Shown piece by piece: positions 1-5,654 of a stretch of DNA of 11,076 nt. The stretch's first letter is position 1. The number at the start of each line of letters is the position of its first letter. This stretch comes from Bacillota bacterium (lineage in GTDB: Bacteria; Bacillota; Clostridia; Lachnospirales; Lachnospiraceae). Below the pieces are notes generated by a model. That model did no database searches, was not told the DNA's origin, and saw only the letters and a program-made list of their open reading frames with translations. The stretch is from assembly GCA_023390555.1 (NCBI GenBank), contig JAEWCQ010000031.1, positions 1-11,076 on the forward strand. The letters run 5' to 3'. The position numbers were made by a program, and so were the translations under genes.

Positions 1-155
1 ACTATGCAGCCTGCCTTTATCCGGAAGGAAATATAAGCGGAGATCATGTATATCTGTTTCAGCATGATCAGATTGAAAAGATCTTCTTCATCGGCTTCCA
101 GGATGAGGAGGAGTTGATTTATGCCGGTCAGTGTCTGGAGGTGGCAGACGTATGA
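1..155 (+). CDS. DUF4176-like T7SS accessory protein, C-terminal part only
   Basis: An open frame entering from the left edge (codons in phase with position 3) ends at TGA 153-155 and encodes about 50 residues. It contains CLYPEGN, a HDQIEKIFFIGF stretch and an acidic QDEEE segment. As I recall the family, this matches the end of DUF4176 proteins, which carry a PEGN-type motif and a final F-x-GF/Y-x-DEEE stretch. DUF4176 proteins are encoded beside LXG-type effectors of the type VII secretion system and are reported effector-binding partners. That role fits here: the stop overlaps the start of the next gene as ATGA, the usual sign of translational coupling between an accessory protein and its effector. 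The start and most of the protein lie outside the window. The family call rests on a short fragment and is moderately sure; a generic T7SS accessory protein is the alternative. Confidence 0.6.
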   Translation, partial: YAACLYPEGNISGDHVYLFQHDQIEKIFFIGFQDEEELIYAGQCLEVADV

Positions 156-418
156 GCGAGTTGTATATCAATCTGCCGCAGCTGAAGAAAGTGCCGTCAG
201 AGCTTTCCGGCATTCCACAGGACATACGCCGCAAGATTCAGAGTCTGGACAGCATAGAACAGTATGTCAAAAGCCAGATCTCCGGAGGTGGGGAGCTGCA
301 GCGTCAGATTCAGAGCATCCGGGAAGAACTGGAGCGAATTGCAAGCAGCATGGCAGCTATGGAGATGCTTTACAACAGATCTGTGGCGTGTATGAATCCT
401 GTGAGGAAGGAATTGTAA
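152..418 (+). CDS. N-terminal targeting fragment of a frameshifted LXG-like T7SS effector
   Basis: The start is ATG at 152, overlapping the upstream stop as ATGA. An earlier in-frame ATG at 131 lies inside the upstream gene and is less likely. The 88-residue reading begins MSELYINLPQLKKVPSEL and is nearly all amphipathic helix (IREELERIASSM). This is the pattern of short LXG/WXG100-like heads that target effectors to the T7SS membrane machinery. After residue 70 (Met, 359-361) the reading becomes unconvincing, ending NPVRKEL at TAA 416-418. The neighbouring +1 frame instead continues as GDALQQICGVYESCEEGIVK, the usual closing helix (L-x2-I-x3-Y-x3-E) of such domains. I therefore read this ORF as the front of the effector described in the next entry. 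If expressed alone it would be an export domain without cargo. Confidence 0.6.
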   Translation: MSELYINLPQLKKVPSELSGIPQDIRRKIQSLDSIEQYVKSQISGGGELQRQIQSIREELERIASSMAAMEMLYNRSVACMNPVRKEL

Positions 419-1458
419 AGTGTGGACTGAGCGGTTATGCCAATGCAAAGAACAGTTCCGGAGATGATGTTCCGTGGTACAAGACCGATACCTTTAAATG
501 GGTAGTCGGAGCCGCTGTCGTAGTCGGAACAGTTGTGGCGGCAGCCGTGGTCCTGACCGTGGCTGCACCTGCTATTTTGACTGCAGTTGTAGTCGGAGCG
601 GCCATCGGAGCAGCGACTGGCGCCATAGCCGGAGGCATTATCGGAGGATATAAAAGTGTAAAGAACGGCGGAACCTTTGCAGAGGGAGCGGCAGACGGCT
701 TTTTCTGGGGAAGTATCGGCGGAGCGGTCTCCGGAGCTGTAGCCGGTGTAGCGACTGCGACCGGAGCCGGACTGTTGAGTATGTCCGCAGCGCAGGGAAT
801 CGTGAGTGCCGGGATGTATACGGCGGAGACTAGCTATGATGGAGGACAGGTCAGCGCAGCGGGTCTTGCATTGAGTTTTACGACCGGAGCTGTGGTGTCT
901 GCCGGAAGTGTTGTTTTGGCCGGAAAAGCTTCACAGCTGCTTGGCAAGCTGTCTGGAGTGTTGAAAAATGGAAGCAGTCAGACGGTGAGTGTGGCAGAAA
1001 GTGCAGTTGATGGTGCGGAAAATGCGGTTAAGAGTGAATCTGTAACTAAGATCCAAGAGTTTGCATCTAATGACAAAGCATATAAATATTATATGGATTT
1101 AGTAGATGAGTTAGATGTTTCAACGGCCAAAGATACAGCCACATTTTATTCTGGCCCTGGAAATAGAGAATTAGCCGAAGGATTTGCGAAAGCAAATGGA
1201 AAGACTACTTTGGAAATGACTTTTGGAGGAAGCTATTTAGATGATTTGAAGTTATTTGAAGAAGGGAGTCAACTTACAAAGCAACAGGCGACAGAGGTTT
1301 GGAGAAAACTATCGCAGAAATATGCAGAGGGAGCATCAGGGAATGCATATGGTTTTGCGAAAGGTTCATGGGATGGTAGCATATTTAACACGGTGGAATC
1401 CCCTGCTCTACAGAATAATCCTAGTATAACGAATGTATTCACCAAGTTATTTGATTAG
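152..1458 (+). pseudogene. LXG-like T7SS effector with ADP-ribosyl cyclase/NADase toxin tip, frameshifted
   Basis: Joining frame 152-361 to the frame running to TAG 1456-1458 gives a 435-residue effector. Residues 1-95 are the helical targeting head. About 115-185 is a glycine/alanine/valine hydrophobic stretch with glycine-zipper character (GAAIGAATGAIAGGIIGG), possibly a membrane-entry segment. Residues ~310-435 are the toxin tip. The tip follows CD38/ADP-ribosyl cyclase order: FYSG (Y333, place of W125), TLE (E355, place of E146), D364 nine residues on (place of D155), W384-x3-S388 (W189/S193) and E416 (place of catalytic E226). Such enzymes cleave NAD+ to nicotinamide plus ADP-ribose or cyclic ADP-ribose, so the tip is probably a NADase toxin. 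No plausible start lies in the second frame before ATG 781, which would delete the head. A real mutation, a sequencing error or recoding could explain the break; no slippery heptamer is evident. The tip assignment is from remembered family sequence, not a search. Confidence 0.7.
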
Positions 1459-1468
1459 GGAGGAAAAT

Positions 1469-1717
1469 ATGCAGCAAATAAAAATAAGTATACCTCATTT
1501 CTATTGTTTGGAATATACTGAAGATAATAAAAAATTAATAGTGGATATTGATTTTAGAGAGGCTAAAATCCGTATAGGAAAAAGTCTGATTAAAAAATGG
1601 GAAAAGCCATATGATGGTGAAGAGATTTCAGAGAAGAAACGTGAAGAAATTTACAAAACTATTATAGAATACTTATTAAAAAGTTATAGATTAGAAGATT
1701 TAATTGAAATAGATTAA
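1469..1717 (+). CDS. Probable immunity protein for the ADP-ribosyl cyclase-like toxin
   Basis: Starts at ATG 1469 after a strong AGGGAGGAAA site (1457-1466) that overlaps the end of the toxin frame. An upstream in-frame ATG at 1433 lies inside the toxin and has no ribosome site. The product is 82 residues, acidic and lysine-rich, with no signal peptide or membrane segment, so cytoplasmic. It opens with alternating hydrophobic strands (IKISIPHF, KKLIVDIDF, AKIRIG) and ends in a helix (EKKREEIYKTIIEYLLK), a common small alpha/beta immunity layout. Its position 10 bp behind a polymorphic-toxin tip is the classic immunity slot, and it shares the toxin tip's AT-rich base use, as if transferred as one cassette. 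I do not recognise a named immunity family. The function is inferred from position and size; there is weak similarity in layout to the first ~85 residues of the next gene. Confidence 0.65.
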   Translation: MQQIKISIPHFYCLEYTEDNKKLIVDIDFREAKIRIGKSLIKKWEKPYDGEEISEKKREEIYKTIIEYLLKSYRLEDLIEID

Positions 1718-1729
1718 GGAGGTATTAGA

Positions 1730-2263
1730 TTGGTAACATTGCCCGACGGTATGAAAATTGATATGCGATGGAAAAGTGTATCTTATATAAAAAATGACTT
1801 GAAGTTATGCTTTTCTATTGAACCAATGATGAATTGTGAAGCAATAGTATATTTTCCTTCTGAACAAAGATGGAGGACAATTGAAAATGAGTTATCGGAA
1901 GAAGAAAGATTAGAGATAATTTTTTTGTTAGAAAGGATTGCGTGGAAAAGAAAAATAAAAGTTGTTATAATGGATATTATACCTGAAATATTAAATCTCC
2001 AGCATGATATTGTGTTAACAGGGAGTATGGAGTCTACTCAAGCTGGAAGAAAAATTGAGGAGGAGAACCTTTTTGACCCCAAAAGCCCTTTGACTATGGA
2101 GCAAGTACATGAATTGTATATATCTTTAGAAAAGAAATTTGCTGAAAATGTAGAGGGCGCAGTGACGATAAATGCAAAATCATCATGGGAAAATAGTGTT
2201 TTTAATAGGATAACATTACCTTTACTAAAACAGAATGTTAACGCTCAATTGCATTATGTGTAA
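1730..2263 (+). CDS. Immunity-like protein fused to a degenerate ADP-ribosyl cyclase-like toxin tail
   Basis: The start is TTG at 1730, chosen because AAGGAGGT (1716-1723) sits six bases before it; ATG 1751 is the alternative and lacks a site. Residues 1-~88 resemble the preceding immunity protein in layout: strands around YIKNDLKLCFSIE, a W, then helix LSEEERLEIIFLLERI. Residues 99-169 align without gaps to residues 353-423 of the toxin tip upstream; by hand I count 25 identities in 71. Shared landmarks are a Glu after S-M (E101), LF, S-x-LT, AKxSW and S-x-FN. Key positions are changed: the tip's W384 is Y130, S388 is Glu, and catalytic E416 is T162. The FYSG part is absent. The tail is therefore almost certainly catalytically dead. 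It may be a recombination relic of an exchanged toxin cassette, or it may have a kept role such as binding or mimicking the toxin. No signal peptide. Confidence 0.6.
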   Translation: MVTLPDGMKIDMRWKSVSYIKNDLKLCFSIEPMMNCEAIVYFPSEQRWRTIENELSEEERLEIIFLLERIAWKRKIKVVIMDIIPEILNLQHDIVLTGSMESTQAGRKIEEENLFDPKSPLTMEQVHELYISLEKKFAENVEGAVTINAKSSWENSVFNRITLPLLKQNVNAQLHYV

Positions 2264-2292
2264 GCCCTAAATAGACTTTTGTAATAAATTCA

Positions 2293-2396
2293 AGGTGCGG
2301 GACATATAGTCGAAGCATTTTGCGGGAAAATATATAACAATTTTGTCTTAAAATTCCTTAACGCTTCTTAAACGACTATGTTACAATAGCGCACCT
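2293..2396 (+). repeat. Long imperfect inverted repeat 1
   Basis: Nested complementary blocks face one another in order: AGGTGCG (2293-2299) with CGCACCT (2390-2396), ATAGTCG (2306-2312) with CGACTAT (2373-2379), and GAAGC (2312-2316) with GCTTC (2363-2367). The ~45-nt AT-rich interior is unpaired by eye. It begins 30 nt after the stop of the immunity/toxin-tail gene. No poly-T run follows, so it is not an ordinary terminator. It could be a structured RNA, a mobile-element end or a recombination site; the sequence alone does not decide. Confidence 0.5.
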
Positions 2397-2400
2397 AGAG

Positions 2401-2547
2401 GCCATAAGGGGGGATTGCGCCAATTAGCAAATGCAAATTATGATATGGGAGATACTTCACAGGCTTAGCTTGCGAAGTATCTCCCATTCCTTTGAGTTCT
2501 ATTTTAGATTTGCTAGTTGAACGAGCAAGGAAAAACAGCACTATGGC
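2401..2547 (+). repeat. Long nested inverted repeat 2 with 14-bp perfect core
   Basis: The core is ATGGGAGATACTTC (2445-2458) and its exact complement GAAGTATCTCCCAT (2474-2487) around a 15-nt loop. Outside it, CAATTAGCAAAT (2421-2432) faces ATTTGCTAGTTG (2508-2519) with one G-T difference. TTGC (2415-2418) faces GCAA (2525-2528), and GCCATA (2401-2406) faces TATGGC (2542-2547). The folded element would be about 147 nt. There is no clean T-tract directly after the core, so termination is at best weak. It lies four bases after inverted repeat 1. Confidence 0.6.
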
Positions 2548-2733
2548 TATAAGCTGGAGCAAAAACTTTATGGAAGCATAGAGTTTAGGAAGAAGGAAGG
2601 CATCGTTGAAAATTGATGCTAGGGGGAGCGTAAAGGAACGTAGATGTCTCATCTGGGTTATTGTATATTAGAATTAGAGAGAAATAATTCGTGGAGCAAC
2701 TACTCTCAGGGTTCTTTTTTATCTCCAGAAGCA

Positions 2734-2754
2734 GCGTGCCGAATTTCGGTACGC
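2734..2754 (+). repeat. 21-bp near-perfect palindrome
   Basis: GCGTGCCGAA and TTCGGTACGC flank one central T, with a single G-T pair among ten. The right arm's TTCGGTACG (2745-2753) recurs as a direct repeat at 2866-2874. No gene or promoter is evident nearby, so its role is unknown. Confidence 0.45.
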
Positions 2755-2979
2755 GCAAGAAGAAGTACATGAGTATCATATGAAAAAGAATTGTCCTTCA
2801 ACTAGAAATGCTGTATCTGCTCATAGATTTTGTTGTTCTGAAACATCAAAAACATCTATCTGCGATTCGGTACGTCAGAAACCGATAAGTCGTCCTGGGA
2901 TGTTGGCAGCTCTTTAAGAGGATTACTTTCGGTGGACTGAGAGCAGCCGTGATTCATATATTCATAATAAAATAAAACG

Positions 2980-3014
2980 GAGTCGGTGCAGATACTGCAT
3001 CGGCTCTATTTTTT
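2980..3014 (+). terminator. Rho-independent terminator closing the toxin locus
   Basis: Stem GAGTCGGTGCAG (2980-2991) pairs over 12 bp with CTGCATCGGCTC (2995-3006), allowing two G-U pairs, around loop ATA, followed directly by TATTTTTT. It separates the toxin locus from the sugar operon. Confidence 0.9.
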
Positions 3015-3165
3015 GTGCAAATCAATCTGTCGGACAAGCTATTCTCGGGTCCGGGATCTTCCTCCTGGAAAATAATTGGGGATAGGAGATAGTGTCGAGA
3101 CTCGGAGAAAAGACAAACGACATGGCCGGATAAACGGCGAAAAAGAAAAATAAAATGTGTTTTAA

Positions 3166-3263
3166 CAGACATATTGTTTGAAAATAAATGGAAATATATG
3201 GATTATAAGTCAATATGCATACAACTATCTTTCCAAAAAGAGAAAATACATACAAGTTGTTTG
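3166..3263 (+). promoter_or_regulatory. Repeated 15-bp dyads, candidate operators for the AraR-like regulator
   Basis: CAGACATATTGTTTG (3166-3180) and CATACAAGTTGTTTG (3249-3263) are two copies of a CAnACAnnTTGTTTG dyad spaced 83 bp, close to eight helical turns. A single CATACAA half-site lies between them at 3218-3224. The same half-site and its complement flank the regulator promoter at 10324-10358. B. subtilis AraR is known to bind separated in-phase operators cooperatively; use of these sites by the regulator encoded here is inferred. They lie just upstream of the best promoter. Confidence 0.5.
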
Positions 3264-3272
3264 AAAACTTCG

Positions 3273-3301
3273 TTGAAATGGAGTGAATATATGTTTAATA
3301 T
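3273..3301 (+). promoter_or_regulatory. Sigma-A-type promoter for the sugar operon
   Basis: TTGAAA (3273-3278) and TAATAT (3296-3301) are separated by 17 bp. The predicted start near 3308 gives a leader of about 130 nt before the binding-protein gene. This is the best -35/-10 pair I could find between the terminator at 3014 and the gene start. The candidate operator at 3249-3263 ends 9 bp before the -35 hexamer. Confidence 0.55.
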
Positions 3302-3334
3302 GTAGATGTAACAACAGAAAAAGTTGAATTATTA

Positions 3335-3375
3335 GTCATTGTGCACATGACAAATAAGAAAATAATTGGCCAATT
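3335..3375 (+). promoter_or_regulatory. Two palindromes in the operon leader
   Basis: GTCAT (3335-3339) and ATGAC (3347-3351) flank 7 bp and enclose TGTGCACA. AATTGGCCAATT (3364-3375) is a perfect 12-bp palindrome. Both lie downstream of the predicted transcription start, where a bound repressor could block elongation. They do not resemble the CATACAA/TTGTTTG sites, so a second regulator would be needed. No T-tract follows either one. Confidence 0.4.
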
Positions 3376-3436
3376 GGGAAACATGTAATCAACTTGTGCT
3401 GTTTGTGTTCAGATTAAGAGAGAAGGAGAAGATCAT

Positions 3437-4627
3437 ATGAAAAAGGTAGTGGGGTTGCTTTTAACTGCAGTAATGACGGTGTCGTTATTAACAGGATGTG
3501 GAACAACTGGTGGAGGATCCTCAGATAAAACAACAAACGATCAGCAGAATGCGGTATCCTCTGAAACAGATACGGATAAGACGACAGAAGGTGGAATCAC
3601 CATCGGGGTATCCATCTGGGGAACGAATGACCCATTGGGAAACCAGGTGAAAAAAATGCTGGATGCGGAGGCAAAGGCACTTGGAATCAAATTAGTTTAT
3701 AGCGAACATAATCTGAAATCGGAAGAAGTGGTTGCATCGATTGAAAACTTGTGTGCTTCCGGTGTAGATGGAATCATCGTATGCAATTCGGCAGATGCGG
3801 AGATGGCGAAGGCGATTCCGGTTTGTCAGAAAAATGGGGTTTATCTGGCACAGTTCTTCCGGGAAATCACAGATGCTGACGTAAAAGAAATGGCAATGGA
3901 AAATTCCTACTATCTTGGCACCACACATGAAGATGAAGAGGCTAACGGCTACGAATTAGGAAGAATTCTGATCGAAGAAAAGAATTGCAGAAACATTGGG
4001 ATTACCAGTTACCGCGTAGGGGATGCGACGGCAAGTGCCAGGATTTCAGGTTACAAAAAAGCAGTGGAGGACTGGAATACAGATCATGCGGATGACAAAG
4101 TGGTTCTCGGAGATGTGGTAGATGACAAATATTCAGCAGAAGAAGCGAGACAGGCAGTAGAGGGAATGATCGATGCAAATAAAGATATGGATGGTCTCGT
4201 GGTTGTCGGCGGCGGCGGACAGTCTCTGGAAGGAGCACTGGGTGCGATTACAGCCAAGGGATTGACGGGAAAAATCAGTGTTGCATCCACCGATTTCACG
4301 ACAAATCTTGCAGACCAGCTTGCAAACGGCGAAATGGCAGCGATGTCCGGCGGACATTATGCAGACCCGTTCTTTTCTCTCATGATGGTTTACAACGCAG
4401 TAAGAGGCAACTATGAGAGACCGGCAGATCAGTATCTGGAAGTTATTTTCCCGATGATGTATGTTGCTTCAGCGGAAGACTATGCGAAGTATGATAAGTA
4501 TTTTATACAATCTTTGCCGTACAATGACGATGAGATTAAGGCGATTGCAGACGAATCCTTTGAAAAATTACAGGAAACTGCATCAAAACTCAGTATTTCA
4601 GAAGTGGCAGAGAGGCATGCACAATAA
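3437..4627 (+). CDS. CUT2-type sugar ABC transporter, substrate-binding lipoprotein
   Basis: The 396-residue product captures the sugar outside the membrane and hands it to the permeases encoded next. The first 20 residues are a lipoprotein signal with lipobox LLTGC (lipidated C21), followed by a Ser/Thr/Asp-rich linker to about residue 53. From GGITIGVSIWG onward it reads as a periplasmic-binding-protein type I fold of the ribose/galactose-binding class: two alpha/beta lobes, with a first-lobe strand VDGIIVCNSADAE and later lobe strands MDGLVVVGGGG and ISVASTDFT. Length is somewhat above RbsB-type proteins because of the linker and a longer C-terminal end. ATG 3437 has AGGAG (3424-3428) eight bases before it. 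It is the first gene of the operon and is followed by a stable hairpin, as is usual where the binding protein is made in excess. The sugar cannot be read from the sequence; the GH36 enzyme downstream suggests an alpha-galactoside or related glycoside. Confidence 0.9.
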   Translation: MKKVVGLLLTAVMTVSLLTGCGTTGGGSSDKTTNDQQNAVSSETDTDKTTEGGITIGVSIWGTNDPLGNQVKKMLDAEAKALGIKLVYSEHNLKSEEVVASIENLCASGVDGIIVCNSADAEMAKAIPVCQKNGVYLAQFFREITDADVKEMAMENSYYLGTTHEDEEANGYELGRILIEEKNCRNIGITSYRVGDATASARISGYKKAVEDWNTDHADDKVVLGDVVDDKYSAEEARQAVEGMIDANKDMDGLVVVGGGGQSLEGALGAITAKGLTGKISVASTDFTTNLADQLANGEMAAMSGGHYADPFFSLMMVYNAVRGNYERPADQYLEVIFPMMYVASAEDYAKYDKYFIQSLPYNDDEIKAIADESFEKLQETASKLSISEVAERHAQ

Positions 4628-4634
4628 ATAATGC

Positions 4635-4667
4635 AAGCGGCGTATATGGAAAACATATACGCTGCTT
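4635..4667 (+). other. Intercistronic hairpin after the binding-protein gene
   Basis: AAGCGGCGTATATG (4635-4648) pairs along all 14 positions (one G-U) with CATATACGCTGCTT (4654-4667) around loop GAAAA. No T-run follows, so full termination is unlikely. Such hairpins commonly protect the 3' end of binding-protein mRNA and lower downstream expression. The weak TAGGA ribosome site of the next gene points the same way. Confidence 0.75.
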
Positions 4668-4691
4668 ATCTCAAGAAAGATGTAGGAAAAT

Positions 4692-5645
4692 ATGAAATCA
4701 AAAACACAAATTTTAGAAAAAAAGAGCAAACTGCAGGGAATCATCGTATTGCTTCTGATTACCATAGCTGTTTATTCGGTGTTTAAAATAATAAAAACAG
4801 ATAATTTTGGCAGTGCTGACAATGTTTTTTCTTATTTTCAACAGGCCCTGCTGCCATCGGTTGCTGCGTGCGGTTTGTATTTTATCGTTGTAATGGGATT
4901 GTTTGATTTTAGCATAGGCGCCAATATTGTATTGTCTTCCATTGTTGGTGTATTGCTAAGCAATCATTTTGGATATCCGGGATTTATTTTGGGAGCCGTA
5001 ATTGTCGGAACCTTGATTGGTCTGGTAAATGGAATCGTTTATATCAAGCTGAGAATACCGTCCATTATCGTGACAATCGGATTGATGATCGTCTATGAAT
5101 GTATTGGTGCATTGGTTGCATCCGGCAATGTAATGACACTGAGCAGTAATATGAATGCATTCGGCAGGGCTCCGTTCAACATTATCCTCGCCCTGATCAG
5201 CTTTGCACTGGCATATATCTTTCTTCAATATACCAAAATCGGCATTTATACCTACGCAATCGGCAGCAATGAGTCGGTAGCGGAGAATATTGGAATCCAT
5301 GTAAAAAAATATAAAGTAATCGCATTTGTACTGGCTGGTTTCTTTTCAGGTATTATGAGTATTCTGACCGTCAGTTACGGAGGCGCAATGATGGCAAGTA
5401 CCAATATGGCCAGTATGTCAAGGAGTTTTACACCGTTAATGGGCTGCTTTTTTGCCCTGGCATTTAAAAAGACAGTAAATCCGGTGATATCGATCTTTTG
5501 CGGGGAACTGATTATAACAATGATTTTAAACGGTCTTATCACAATCGGAATCCCTACCACAATGCAGAATGTTGTCATTGGAATCACACTTCTTTTCATC
5601 ATTATTTTAACTTCAAATAAGGGAAAAGACACAGTTGTAAAATAG
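4692..5645 (+). CDS. CUT2-type sugar ABC transporter permease 1
   Basis: A 317-residue integral membrane protein of the BPD_transp_2 (RbsC-like) family that forms half of the translocation channel. It has a lysine-rich cytoplasmic N-terminus, a first membrane segment at about residues 17-34 and roughly eight to nine hydrophobic segments in all. A family-typical GLFDFSIGANIVLSSIVG stretch (about residues 69-86) corresponds to the G-x2-DLS-x-G motif of RbsC-like permeases. The cytoplasmic coupling loop AIGSNESVAENIGIHV (about residue 189) contacts the ATPase. ATG 4692 has only a weak TAGGA site five bases away. It lies between the binding-protein hairpin and the ATPase gene, whose ribosome site overlaps this gene's stop codon. 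A second, different permease downstream suggests a heterodimer, as in the YtfT/YjfF galactofuranose transporter. Confidence 0.9.
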   Translation: MKSKTQILEKKSKLQGIIVLLLITIAVYSVFKIIKTDNFGSADNVFSYFQQALLPSVAACGLYFIVVMGLFDFSIGANIVLSSIVGVLLSNHFGYPGFILGAVIVGTLIGLVNGIVYIKLRIPSIIVTIGLMIVYECIGALVASGNVMTLSSNMNAFGRAPFNIILALISFALAYIFLQYTKIGIYTYAIGSNESVAENIGIHVKKYKVIAFVLAGFFSGIMSILTVSYGGAMMASTNMASMSRSFTPLMGCFFALAFKKTVNPVISIFCGELIITMILNGLITIGIPTTMQNVVIGITLLFIIILTSNKGKDTVVK

Positions 5646-5654
5646 GAGTATGAC

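Larger units (their letters stand above)
2264..2979 (+). other. Gene-poor stretch at the end of the toxin locus
   Basis: No frame here shows a start with a ribosome site and a protein-like reading of useful length. Short open stretches exist, for example a reading ending SWDVGSSLRGLLSVD at about 2938, but they are interrupted by stops and I cannot assign them to a family. The stretch holds two long imperfect inverted repeats (listed separately), a 21-bp near-palindrome, and a terminator at its end. It is most simply read as decayed cassette debris behind a polymorphic-toxin locus, but a structured RNA cannot be excluded. Confidence 0.5.

Noticed and set aside
121..420. An open frame starting at ATG 121 that would give the toxin a single 445-residue reading.
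   Set aside because: Up to about 360 it is the wrong-phase reading of the DUF4176-like end and the LXG-like head, with a low-complexity, shadow-like sequence. The coupled ATGA start at 152 and helical head are far more convincing.
2294..2330. GTGCGGGAC at 2295 resembles a group II intron 5' end.
   Set aside because: No domain V-like hairpin and no reverse transcriptase or maturase is present downstream; the bases are accounted for by the inverted-repeat arm.
2644..2775. A short open frame from ATG 2644 reading MSHLGYCILELERNNSW.
   Set aside because: It is about 42 codons long, has no good ribosome site directly upstream, and shows no recognisable features; it is probably chance or decayed sequence.
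2980..3014. GAGTCGGTGC followed by T residues recalls the 3' end of a Cas9 tracrRNA.
   Set aside because: Here those bases pair with a downstream complementary arm as an ordinary terminator stem. There is no CRISPR repeat, anti-repeat or cas gene in the window.
3022..3255. Minus-strand open frames of 72-77 codons in the operon leader.
   Set aside because: They are hydrophobic and low-complexity, overlap the terminator or promoter elements, and lack ribosome sites; the stretch reads as regulatory DNA.
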